A DNA stretch of 64,000 nucleotides from Closterium sp. NIES-65. Taxonomy: Eukaryota; Streptophyta; Zygnematophyceae; Desmidiales; Closteriaceae. Position numbers and translations under genes: made by a program. Below the pieces are notes generated by a model. The model did not search any database and had not been told where the DNA came from. It saw nothing but the letters and a program-made list of their open reading frames with translations. Positions 54,087 through 63,095 of this stretch are shown here, in pieces (the first letter of the stretch is position 1; every line of letters begins with the position of its first letter). The DNA lies in the NCBI GenBank assembly GCA_948144175.1, contig CANXME010002068.1:2170001-2234000 (forward strand), read 5' to 3'.

Positions 54087-54877
54087 GAGAAAAGGCCCCG
54101 CCCTCGCTTGGACGAAGTTTGCCATGCTTTTCGGAGCACAACGGTGTTCATTTTGTGGTCATCGGCGACTTCATGGACTTTTATCTCTGTTCAACGGGTC
54201 GATTTTTCGAGAAGATTAAGTCGTCGAAATTGAAGTGTATTTTCTGCTCTACGCAACTGCTCGTCAACAAGGCACTTGTTGAGGGGAGCAAATCGGCGTC
54301 AAAATCGGGCCTTGCAGGTCGACGAAATTGGAGAAAGTGGCGTTTCGACGAAACGTTGGTCGACAGATTTAAGCTCAAACGAGGCATCGTCAAGCAGAGA
54401 AATTCTGGTGGACCAAAATTACTTGTCTCCAAAAATCGCAATGTGCGCGAATTTTGACCAATTGCAAAACAGCAAATTTCGGCCAATCAGAGCATTTTGG
54501 AAATTGTACTACCCAGGAGATTTCGAATCAGTAAGGAAACTGAACCTAAAACACGTTTTTACTAACAGTAAAAACGTAAACAACTTTGAGCGTTGGAAAC
54601 CTGAGAAGCTGCCAACTCAGGAGAAAGACTCATATGCTTGTCGTTTCACCTAGCGTTGCTGACTCGGAAAGGTCGAGCGTTCGTCGAGGAACGTTTCTCC
54701 AGGGTTCATTGTGCTTGCTATTTGGGATCTCCTTCCTTGTACCATTATCTTGTTCTATCAAATTTCCTTAGTGAAAATATGCTCGAATTCTACCAAGTCA
54801 TTCAAACACTCAGTCCAGAATCACTGCCAGAACTCTGACCGTGCGTCACACGCAATTCAGCTCTCCCTTAGAATAGA
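54087..54877. repeat. repeat X, right copy, with an extra 240-bp segment
   Basis: Matches 39256-39829 from AGGAGAAAAGGCCCCGCCC to CCGCACTTGCAACCTCG. This copy contains about 240 additional bases (about 54510-54749) between two TTGTAC hexamers; the left copy has a single TTGTAC there. Non-coding. Confidence 0.75.
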
Positions 54878-54878
54878 A

Positions 54879-56315
54879 TTATCCGCACTTGCAACCTCGG
54901 AGGTCCCACAACACGCGCCCATCCAGAGTTGCCTTGAAAACCTTTGTGCCCAGCATCTCCATCTTCATCCCTGCCTCACTTAGGGCCTTGGTAGAGAGGA
55001 GGTTGGCACACACTCCAGGAACAAGGAGAACCCGCTTCAGCCCCATAAGCCTCCCAGCCGCACCCATGAACACGGCTCTCCCCTCGCCATGCACGGGTAC
55101 AACTTGGCCGGTGGCTGAAACGACGGTGGCTGCCTTTGATGGCCTAACTTCATCCATTAGATCCTCTCGGTTGGTCATTGTCATGAAGGCTCCCGTGTCA
55201 GTGACCCAATGGGAGGAGCGGTGAAGAGCAACCTTGCTGGCCGGCACAACCATGTCCTCGGAGCATGCCTCTCCTACATGGTAGAACATGACACCGTATC
55301 CGCCAGCACCTCCATCGCCCTCCTCAATGCCCATGCCTTCTCCCATAGCTCCATGAACACCCTTGGAGCCCTCAATTGATGGCTGAGCAGGCCTCCAACC
55401 GCCAGGTAGCTTGCGGCACTTGAACCATGGGTGACCTTCCACATTGCAATACCAACACATGCCGCCACACCGCTTGCCTCCCTTGTTGCCATGCTTCCCT
55501 CCCGAATGTTGCTCCCCTCCAGAGCCTTCCTTGGCCTTGCCTTTCTTGCTGCCACGCCCCTTGAAGCCCTTCATGCCGTAGGCAGAACCTCCACCTTCAC
55601 CGGCAGCGGCGGTCAACTCCTTCCTCCGAAACTCCTCTTGAAGAACTTGAGCGCGAATCCACTCAAGGGACCACGAGTCTTTCATGCCATTGAGGTTGAC
55701 CATCAAGGGCCCCCACGACTCTGGCAGCAGGGAGAGAGCCTTGTAGCACTTGATCTTCTCAGGATAGTCAATACCAGCAGCAGATATCTTCACATAGAGG
55801 TCCCTGAGTTGATCGAACGCTCCTTGCACGACATCACCCTCGTTGATCTTCACCGCTCGCTCAATCACCACCACCATCGCTTCGCTGCTGGGGGCATGGA
55901 CATCCTTCAATATCTTCCATGCCTTGGGACCACGCTGAACCTCCTTGATGAGATGCTTGATGTGGTGCAGCTGGTTGGATGAGAGGCATTGGGAGAGAAG
56001 GAAGAATCCATCCTTGGACACGCTATCCCATTTCTTGGTCGCTCCCTCGCTCGCAGGCCTCTTCAATTCTCCATCCATCACTTCAAGCAGCCCATAATGG
56101 TTGAAGAGGAGCTCCATCCTGAAGCTCCATGATGCCCAATCCTCCCCAGAGAACTTCTCCAGGTTGAATGCCTTCACATCACCCTTAGCAGATGTTGAAA
56201 CAGAAGCCATTGGTGCAGATCCGCCTGCAACGCCTCTTCCCGCTTCCCCAGCGCCTCTCACGCCACCACTGCAACTAGGACCAGCTGGAGCAAAACCTTC
56301 AGCCTCCATATTCAC
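54879..56315 (-). CDS. element E gag and protease, 478-aa ORF
   Basis: Minus-strand ORF starting MNMEAEGFAPAG, with a second Met at residue 36 (MASVSTSAKGDVKAF). The copia gag body shows FSGEDWASWSFRMELL, LFNHYGLLEVMDGEL, LIKEVQRGPKAWKIL and YYGLLSLLPESW-type helices. A CCHC knuckle CWYCNVEGHPWFKC follows a basic KGRGSKKGKAKEG stretch. The protease has WVTDTGAFMTMTN with a DTG catalytic motif and LLVPGVCANLLS. The ORF ends soon after GRVLWDLRGCKCG, where repeat X begins, so pre-integrase and everything after are cut off. It begins only about 20 bp from the primer binding site, with no long GC-rich leader, unlike B, C, D and H. Confidence 0.88.
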   Translation of the reverse strand: MNMEAEGFAPAGPSCSGGVRGAGEAGRGVAGGSAPMASVSTSAKGDVKAFNLEKFSGEDWASWSFRMELLFNHYGLLEVMDGELKRPASEGATKKWDSVSKDGFFLLSQCLSSNQLHHIKHLIKEVQRGPKAWKILKDVHAPSSEAMVVVIERAVKINEGDVVQGAFDQLRDLYVKISAAGIDYPEKIKCYKALSLLPESWGPLMVNLNGMKDSWSLEWIRAQVLQEEFRRKELTAAAGEGGGSAYGMKGFKGRGSKKGKAKEGSGGEQHSGGKHGNKGGKRCGGMCWYCNVEGHPWFKCRKLPGGWRPAQPSIEGSKGVHGAMGEGMGIEEGDGGAGGYGVMFYHVGEACSEDMVVPASKVALHRSSHWVTDTGAFMTMTNREDLMDEVRPSKAATVVSATGQVVPVHGEGRAVFMGAAGRLMGLKRVLLVPGVCANLLSTKALSEAGMKMEMLGTKVFKATLDGRVLWDLRGCKCG

Positions 56316-56335
56316 CCACGAACAGAGTAGAACAG

Positions 56336-56348
56336 CTTTGATACCACT
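56336..56348 (-). promoter_or_regulatory. primer binding site of element E
   Basis: The complement reads TGGTATCAAAGC two bases after the 5' LTR, one change from TGGTATCAGAGC (initiator-Met tRNA). Confidence 0.8.
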
Positions 56349-57352
56349 TGTTATGGTCTACAGTCCACTTAGGGGTCGTGGTGGCCCATGAAACCGCCTA
56401 AGTAGAAACTGACGACTTCAAACCGCCTCTGTTCAAAATGTTGTCACGATACGAAGTTGAATCTTGGACAGAAGTTAGCTTAAGGTTTCTGCTTTCCAAC
56501 GGTATGTTGCTTGCTTTTGTTAGATGTGTATACGCTACACAGTGAACGGAAACGTAAGATCGGCTGAAAACTTGTAGTTTTATTGATGTAAGGAAGAGGT
56601 GAGTACAACATTGCCCATAGGACTCTTAAGGGGTTGGGATCATCCTGGGAACTCAGAGAAGGTTGAGTCCTAGCGGAGAAAGGCTAGAGAAGGATGGAAA
56701 AACGTCCTAGCTAGGTCAGCAAAGCCAACAACACTCGGATGTTCAGAGTTGTATTCAAGGCTACCAATAGTGTGTCAAGCCAACCATGAGTCAGCTTGTC
56801 TTCCCACTTGCACCCTCTTGCAAGCTGCTTCCAGGAAGACCACACTTCTAAAAAAGAGGGTGGTAGAGTCCCACTTGACCACCTGTACTTCTTGTCTCGA
56901 TCTCTGTCCCTGCACCATTCGCATGACAACAATGAAAGGGTGGCAAGGGAAATGCTGCCAACAGTGCACCATGACTACGGAACAATAACTTTCGAGAGCT
57001 GTCACGTGCTGCTCCGATTCTGGGTTGTCCTGAAACTTGGTGACCACCTGAAAAACACAGCAAAAGACTGTCACACCGATTTTCAGACCAATCAAAGCTT
57101 GATAGATGAGTCAGCAGCCGGAATGGTGAGCTCGGGTGTTACCAAAAAAGAGTAACACACACTTCCGGGATGCCACATTTCTTGAAACTAAAAATGTTGC
57201 AATGCCTTGTAAACTGCTTTAAAATTTCCGAAACTTTGAGGGTGTGAAGAACAAATGTTGAAGCACCCCACCACAAAATTCCATAAGCTGAGCAGACTTG
57301 TACGCCGAATGGGAGTGCGATGACCGTTCCACTATAGTGTGTTGGCCCAACA
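56349..57352 (-). repeat. 5' LTR of element E, about 1004 bp
   Basis: On the minus strand TGTTGGGCCAACACAC... to ...GTAGACCATAACA. Homologous to 34084-35047 with scattered substitutions and two larger indels, so the insertion is not recent. Confidence 0.9.
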
Positions 57353-60300
57353 AGTTTCGCCCCGGCGTCCTTGCCGGGTTCTGCGGCGAACAGGGCATCA
57401 GACAGTCCTGGAAAGTGCCGGAGTCCCCACACCAGAATGGGGTTGCTGAGCGCCGCATTGGCTTGGTCATGGACATGGCCCGCATGTCCATGATCCATGC
57501 CCATGCGCCCCATTTTCTGTGGCCCTATGCGCTGCGCTTCGCCGCGCACCAGCTGAAGCTCTAGCCGTGGGTCTCGCGGCCAGAGGTTTCACCGACCAGT
57601 CTTTGGACTGGGTCCCCTGGTGTTGGGCCGGCATTTCACGTCTGGGGCTGCCTTGCGCTAGTCTGCAACACCTCTGCGGACAAGCTCTCGGCTCGTGCCA
57701 TCCCCTGTGTCTTCTTTGGTTTCCCGGTGGGCTCTCCCGACTACTCCTTTTACCACCCACCCCTCCACCAGTTTCTACACTCTCGTGACGTTCGGTTTGA
57801 CGAGTCAATGTCCTACTACACCCGGTACCCCTGTCGAGGTCTCCCGGTTCCTCCTCCCCCCCTCTTCCTCGCACCCTCTCTTCCCCCTGCTCCCGCTCCT
57901 CCGGTACCCCCATCCCCCCCCCTGTTCGTGCCCCGTCAGGTGTGTCTCATGCTACCCCTCTACCCTCGATCGCTCGTCAGGTAGCATCTCCCTCCCCGCA
58001 GTCCTCCTCACAGTCCTCTCAGCAGCCTTCAAAAATTCCACGACAGGTTACTGTGGACTCGGTTGGTGTTGGAGCTGGAGGTGCAGCCACTGGCAGTACT
58101 CAGTCTGGGGGTGCTCGTTCGAGGGGTGCTGGAGCTGGAGGTGCTTGCACAGGTGGTGCTAGCTCTGGGGGTGTTGGATCTAGAGGGTCTGGCACTGGAG
58201 GTGCTAGTTTTGGGGATGCTGGAGCTGCAGGTGCTGGCACTGGATGTGCTAGTTCTGGGGGTGCTTGTGCTGGAGGTACTAGCACTGGAGGTGCTTGTTC
58301 TTAGGGTGCTGGAACTGGAGGTGCTGGCACTGGCGATGCTAGAGCTGGGGGTGCTGGAGCAGGAGGTGCTAGCGATGTAGGAGCTAGTACTGAGGAGACG
58401 GGAGCTGGAGGCTCACCTACTGCGTCGCCCACTTCGCCTCCCCACCGCCACGACACCTATTTCCAGGCCCTTCACCGGCTTGAGCGCGAGGAGCAGGAGC
58501 AGTTGGAGCAGAAGAGGCAGGAGCTGCAGCGGTTGTACCAGCAGCAGCAGCAGCAGCCGCCGCCGCAGCCACCACTTTTTCAGCAGTTGTTCCCCTAGTG
58601 AGTGGCTTTCGAGCCATTGGTCTTCCTTCCTCTCCTCATGTTAACTCACAGTCTCCTACCGCGTACGGTCCTACGTTTCTTCCTTAAGACTCGACTCTGG
58701 CTGTTTTCTCTCCTCCTCAGTCACAGTCGCCCCCTCTTGTTGTCCGGCACGACTGGACCAGTCGTTGTCCTCCACGTGCTCGGCCCTCGTCTCCTCTTGC
58801 CGACCTCCGCACTGTCTTGTTTCATTCTCCTCCTCGTCGTTCTCCGCCTGTGTCTGTTCTCCCCTCACTTCCTGAGTCGTCTCTCAACGTTTCCTCTCAC
58901 CCTATCAGTGACTAGTACCGTGTTGCTCGCTCCGTTGTCTCTCGTGTTTTTGCTTCTCTTGTTACAGACCCTCGTGCCTCTCCGTCGTATGTCTCGGCTC
59001 TTACTGCCGCTGTCGCTGACTTTTCTTCCACCCGCCTTTTTTACTATGCCACGCGTGTGGTGGCTGCTCCACCTCCCCGTCCTCTGTCCATCTGGGGTGA
59101 GTCTGCCCTTGGCTGTGACATCCTAGAGGACAGGCAGTTTGAGCCGGAGTTCTTAGCAGCCGCTTCCCCCTCTCTCTGCGCCATGCTGCTTTCCCTTGAG
59201 GGAGACCCCGACGCCCTTGACATACCGACACCTAGCACGTACCGTGAGGCAGTTTCAGGGGAGTGGGCCTCTCAGTGGAAAGCGGCTATGGATGCAGAGT
59301 TAGCGTCTTGGAGATCCACAGGCACGTACGTCGACGCAGTTCCCCCTCCCAGGGGGAACATTGTCGATGGCATGTGGCTCTTCAAGATGAAGCTGCCGCC
59401 TGGTTCAGCGCCTGTGTTCAAGGCGCGTTACGTGGCTAGGGGTTTCAGTCAGCGTGAGGGAGTTGACTTCTTCCAGACCTTCGCCCCGACCCCAAAGATG
59501 ACTACTCTTCGGGTGTTACTCCACGTAGCAACACAACGAGACTACGAGCTGCACTCCCTTTACTTCTCCACTGCGTTTCTCTAGGGCTGCCTACATGAGG
59601 AGATTTGGCTGCACCCTCCTCCTGGCTTCAATGACACCTTCCCTCCTAGGACCCAGTGGAGCATGAGGCGGCCGGTCTACGGTCTCCGCCAGCCTCCCCG
59701 CGAGTGGCACGACACTCTTTGCTCCACGCTTCGTGACCTTGGGTTTCGTCCTTCCTCTGCCGACCCGTCGCTGTTTGTTCGCACTGGTTCCACTTCTTTC
59801 TTTATACTAATGTACGTCAACAACTTGGTCTTTGCTACAGCAGACAGGGCAGCTCTGGTTGAGGTGAAATCCAAACTGCAGAAGAGACACAAGTGAACTG
59901 ACCTCGGTGAACTGCAGCACTACCTTGGCCTGCAGATTACCAGGGACAGAGTCACTCGCGCCATCACACTGACTCAGCTACACATGGTGCCGTAGATCCT
60001 TTGGCGGTTCGGGTTTCAGTTCTCCACCATACACCCCACTCCTCTTGCCGTTGACCACCGACTCACTGGCCCTTTTCTTGACGAGCCTTTTGAGTCTAGT
60101 GGTCCCTACTCATAGCTTGTAGGCTGCCTCATGTACCTGATGACTTGTACTCGGCCGGACCTCTCCTTTCCCCTCAGCGTCCTCTCTCGCTTTGTTGCGA
60201 CTGGGAGACACCGTCCTGTTCACTGGACAGCTGTTGTGAGGGTGGCGAAGTACCTGGCGACTACTTCAGGCATGGGGCTTGTGCTTGGAGGGACACAGCA

Positions 60301-60770
60301 TGTTATGTTGACCGGTCACTGCGACTCTTCCTACGATGACGACGTGGAGACTCAGCGCTCAAATCAGGGTTACTGCTTCAATCTGGATGCTGGTGCTGTG
60401 TTGTGGAGGTCTACACGGTCACCGTCTGTGGCTTCGTCCAGTGCAGAGGCAGAGATCTACTATGGTGCCATGGCGGCACAGGAGCTTCGCTAGTTGACCT
60501 TCTTGCTCGTCAACCTTGGTGAGCGGCCTCGCTCTACACCGACCTTGTACGCTGACAAAAAGGCCATGATCCTCATGTGTCGAGAGCCTCGATTGGAGAG
60601 CAGAGTGAAGAATATTGACGTGAGGTACTTCCTCCTACGAGAGTTGCAGCGACCGGCCAGGCACGCTTGGACTTTGTGGCCTCAGAGGCCAACACTGCCG
60701 ACGTCTTCACTAAGGCCTTGGCACCTGGTTACCACCACAGGTTCTTTGTGCAGTTGGGGCTTGTTGAGGT
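57353..60770 (+). pseudogene. element K integrase (right half), spacer, RT and RNase H, broken
   Basis: It resumes the K integrase with LAGFCGEQGIRQSW, SPHQNGVAERRIGLVMD and PHFLWPYALRFAAH. A TAG after HQLKL follows, then VFFGFPVGSPDYSFYHPP. A degenerate GAG/GAS-rich spacer (58080-58400) and a Gln-rich stretch follow. RT shows WASQWKAAMDAELASW, KARYVARGFSQREGVDFFQTFAP, a TAG in place of Gln in AFLQG (59582-59584) and YVNNLVFAT instead of YVDD. RNase H has GHCDSSYDDD, SSSAEAEIYYGAMAAQELR followed by TAG for Trp (60491-60493), and LYADKKAM. Many other stops and frameshifts are present. The element is long dead. Confidence 0.82.
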
Positions 60771-60994
60771 AGGCTCTTGGTTGCTGTAGACTTGCTATTT
60801 GCTCTGCTTGTTCTGCTCTGCTATATATATCCTAGTGAGCTCATGAACTGGCCTTGTGGCCGCTTGCTTGTGCTCAGAATTTGTGTGGTGTCCTTGATAT
60901 CCACCCTGAGCTTGCTTTGCTTCTTGCATTGACTGGTCTTGTGACCGTTTGTTCACCTTGCTTGCTTTGATGCCCCTCACTTAGTCTATGGGGG
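60771..60994 (+). other. 3' tail of element K with polypurine tract
   Basis: Contains TATATATATCC, GAACTGGCCTTGTGGCC, GATATCCACCCTGAGCTTGC and ends CTATGGGGG before the LTR. These are the same tail phrases as in B, C and G. Confidence 0.65.
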
Positions 60995-61156
60995 TGTATC
61001 AAATGTTTATATCTTCTATATATTGTTAGATTGGATACAGTGAATTGCCCTCTTAGACCATTGAAGGGTACAACACTTTAGGTCGAGACTTGTATCTCCT
61101 TGTCCCCTCCCACTCAGACCATTCTCTTGACACTTGTTCCCTAGCCTATTTTAAGA
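60995..61156 (+). repeat. K-type LTR, about 162 bp, diverged
   Basis: TGTATCAAATG... to ...CCTATTTTAAGA. It keeps GTGAATTGCCC, GGGTACAAC and TTGTATCTCC but is diverged from 30305-30455. It is probably the 3' LTR of K or of a related element. Confidence 0.55.
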
Positions 61157-61944
61157 GTTTGTTCTTTGTTTTTTAGAACAATTTTCACGTTTAATCTTGA
61201 AATGAGTTTTTAAAGCTAGTCATTCCCTTAGCAAAACGAGGAGGCAAAATAGTTGTTGGGCTAAACAAAGCCCTTAGGATATTTTAGAGTCGTCCTTGAT
61301 AAAGTGTTGCAGCGGAAGTCTTATGAATTCCTTTAGAAAAGCGTGAATTTCTTATATTTTCAGTGTTTTTTTCTACACCCTGGCTGAATTTCCAGCCTGT
61401 TTGTATGAGTGTAGGCTGAGCACTCAGCCTTGTAGTGGGTACACACTGAGACCGGCAAATAGTGATTTCCGCCAGCCCACCACTTCCACACGAACTTCCC
61501 CCCACCAACCCCCGTGTTCCACTCGATTTTCTCCCCCAGCCCACGTGTTTCACCCGAATCTCCCCCCAGCCCACTTCGTCCATCAAAGTTCAACCAAATT
61601 TACGAACTTCTACACTAAAAGACACGCGCCCCCTTCTCAGCTCTCCTCCAACCCAACCCATTTCTCCCCTCAACCCAGGTCGCTGTCTCACCCCTTCCCA
61701 CAGCCCACCTGCTCGCCCCTCCCCAAAGCCCGCCTGCCTCCCTCGCCACGCCCAAACCAACCATAAAAATGTTACATAAAGTATATGTAATTCGTAGTTC
61801 TGCTAGCAATCAAAGCTATACGCACTCAGCGAAAAAAATTTATGAACACTGAATTTTCAGAGTTGTTTTCCTAGGTAACGCTGACTGTCAGCGCTTTTTT
61901 TCCGTACCAAGGCTGATGGATCAGCCGGGTCCAAAACGAATCTA
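61157..61944. other. unassigned stretch
   Basis: AT-rich at both ends, with a C-rich middle (61465-61755) made of CAGCCCAC(C/T)-like repeats. No gene, LTR end or known element is recognised. The open frames in the middle are low-complexity. Confidence 0.5.
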
Positions 61945-62268
61945 GGGGCCTGTAGTAAACTCTTGAAATGGCCTTGTGGCCATTTGCTTGTGTTCGGAGT
62001 GTGTGGCGACTCTGAGCGCTACCCTGAGCTTTGTTTTGTTGATTGCACCTGACTGGTCTTGTGACCATTGTTTCCCTTGCGAGTTCTTGGATGCACCTCA
62101 CTTAGCCTATAGGGGTGTGTCAAATAATGTTCATATGCATTGTTAGGTTTCTAGGCTACAATGAGTTGCCCTTAGAGGGTACAACCCATCCTAGGTTAAC
62201 TTTTGTATCCCCCTGGACTTTCCACCTAACACAATTCCCTCGACATTGATTCCTAGGCTACTTTTGGA
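61945..62268 (+). mobile_element. copia tail plus K-type LTR and start of leader
   Basis: 61945-62117 has the tail phrases ATGGCCTTGTGGCC, ACTGGTCTTGTGACC and CCTATAGGGGTG. The LTR 62118-62268 is 151 bp and nearly identical to 30305-30455. It is followed by TGGTATTAGAG and TTATATTTCCATCCCACAC, as in the K leader. An LTR with a 3' tail on its left and a PBS and leader on its right suggests two K-type elements that shared or recombined at an LTR. Confidence 0.65.
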
Positions 62269-62315
62269 TGGTATTAGAGTAGGTTATATTTCCATCCCAC
62301 ACTTCCGCTTGTCAG

Positions 62316-62657
62316 TAGGTGATCCCCGATTGATCCTACGGAAGTGTTACATGAACGTTGGCCTGGGGGGTTATGGGCGCACTGACCCGCTACTTAACAA
62401 GCCCTTTTATCCCAATGGTCTAGTGGTTGGGATTCTGACATGGTATCAGAGCCAAGGCCTCGGGTTCGAATCCCGGTGTATGCACTTTGGGCATCCAAGT
62501 GTGAGCGGGTGTCAGAGGTCCATTGGTGATCCCCGATTGATCCTAGGGAAGGGTTACAGGTACGTTGGCCTGGGGGGTTATGGGCGCACTGACCCGCTAT
62601 TTAACAAACCCTCTTATCCCAATGGTCTAGTGGTTGGGATTCTGACTTGGTCTCAGA
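62316..62657 (+). mobile_element. tandem tRNA-like SINE, 207-bp unit
   Basis: A 207-bp unit occurs one and two-thirds times (GATCCCCGAT at 62321 and 62528; GGTCTAGTGG at 62417 and 62624). The tRNA-like part (about 62408-62480) has an A-box-like GGTCTAGTGGTTGGGAT, an anticodon-type arm TCTGA-CATGGTA-TCAGA and a T arm with B box GGTTCGAATCC. In the second unit the arm is TCTGA-CTTGGTC-TCAGA, with TGG in the anticodon position. The 5' and 3' ends do not pair as an acceptor stem, so it is not a functional tRNA gene. The 130-bp body between tRNA parts has no similarity I recognise. The second unit is cut by the LTR of element L. Confidence 0.7.
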
Positions 62658-62788
62658 TGTCAGAATATTATAGCTTATACATTTGTGTAGGCTGTAATGG
62701 GGTAGCCCATAAGGGGTACAACCCAATTAGGGTTAGTACTTGCACCCAATTGTTTCATAGTTCATTCATCCATTCTCATTTCTCGTCA
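62658..62788 (+). repeat. 5' LTR of element L, 131 bp
   Basis: TGTCAGAATATTATAGC... to ...CATTTCTCGTCA, followed by TGGCATTAGAGCG, a degenerate primer binding site. It keeps GGGTACAA; the second arm is TTGCACCC. Confidence 0.88.
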
Positions 62789-62925
62789 TGGCATTAGAGC
62801 GTGTTTCGTCCTGGCCTGTGGGCCCGCCTTATGCTTCCAGTGGTGTTTTTCCGGTCGTGCACCTAGGGCGCGTGGCAATTTTCGTCCTGTCCCGGACCCG
62901 AGTGGCGAGTGACATCTTCTATGCC

Positions 62926-63095
62926 CGTCGCGCGCCCCGTGGCACGCGACGGTGCCCTAAACTTGCCCGCCGTGCGCCCGGTGGCACGCGACGGTGCCCT
63001 AAACTTGCCCGCCGTGCGCCCGGTGGCACGCGACGGTGCCCTGCTCGTCGTGCGCCCCGAGGCACACGACGGTGCCCTAAACTTGCCCGTGGGGG
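62926..63095 (+). repeat. 42-bp tandem repeats in the leader of element L, with hairpin-2 motif
   Basis: About four units of CGCCCGGTGGCACGCGACGG... CCTAAACTTGCCCGCCGTG. Each carries a hairpin-2-type sequence (for example GCGCGCC-CCGT-GGCACGC at 62930-62947; GTGCGCC-CCGA-GGCACAC in the last unit). Confidence 0.75.

Larger units (their letters stand above)
34084..57352 (-). mobile_element. copia element E (minus strand) with about 1-kb LTRs, split by nested insertions
   Basis: Minus-strand element with 3' LTR 34084-35047, pol 35140-39255, gag and protease 54879-56315, primer binding site about 56336-56348 and 5' LTR 56349-57352. Between protease and pre-integrase it is split by the block 39256-54877. 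Flanks AGTTA (34079-34083) and AGTTT (57353-57357) look like a 5-bp target duplication with one change, placed inside the integrase gene of element K. Confidence 0.85.
30305..61156 (+). mobile_element. old copia element K, outermost of the nested stack
   Basis: The pieces are: LTR 30305-30455, leader, gag and protease 31527-33526, a solo LTR 33527-33657, pre-integrase and integrase 33663-34083, then element E (34084-57352), and integrase, spacer, RT and RNase H 57353-60770, tail, and LTR 60995-61156. The two integrase halves join at the DHGGE/F motif on either side of E. Many stop codons and a YVDD to YVNN change show long inactivity. The pairing of the two K LTRs is uncertain: the LTR at 62118-62268 is more like 30305-30455 than the one at 60995. 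Confidence 0.75.

Noticed and set aside
62441..62453. TGGTATCAGAGCC as a copia primer binding site
   Set aside because: It matches the plant PBS well, but it lies inside the anticodon arm of the tRNA-like repeat, no LTR end precedes it, and a T arm follows directly.
62408..62480. Functional tRNA gene
   Set aside because: The T arm is good, but the 5' and 3' ends cannot form an acceptor stem, and the sequence is part of a 207-bp tandem repeat.
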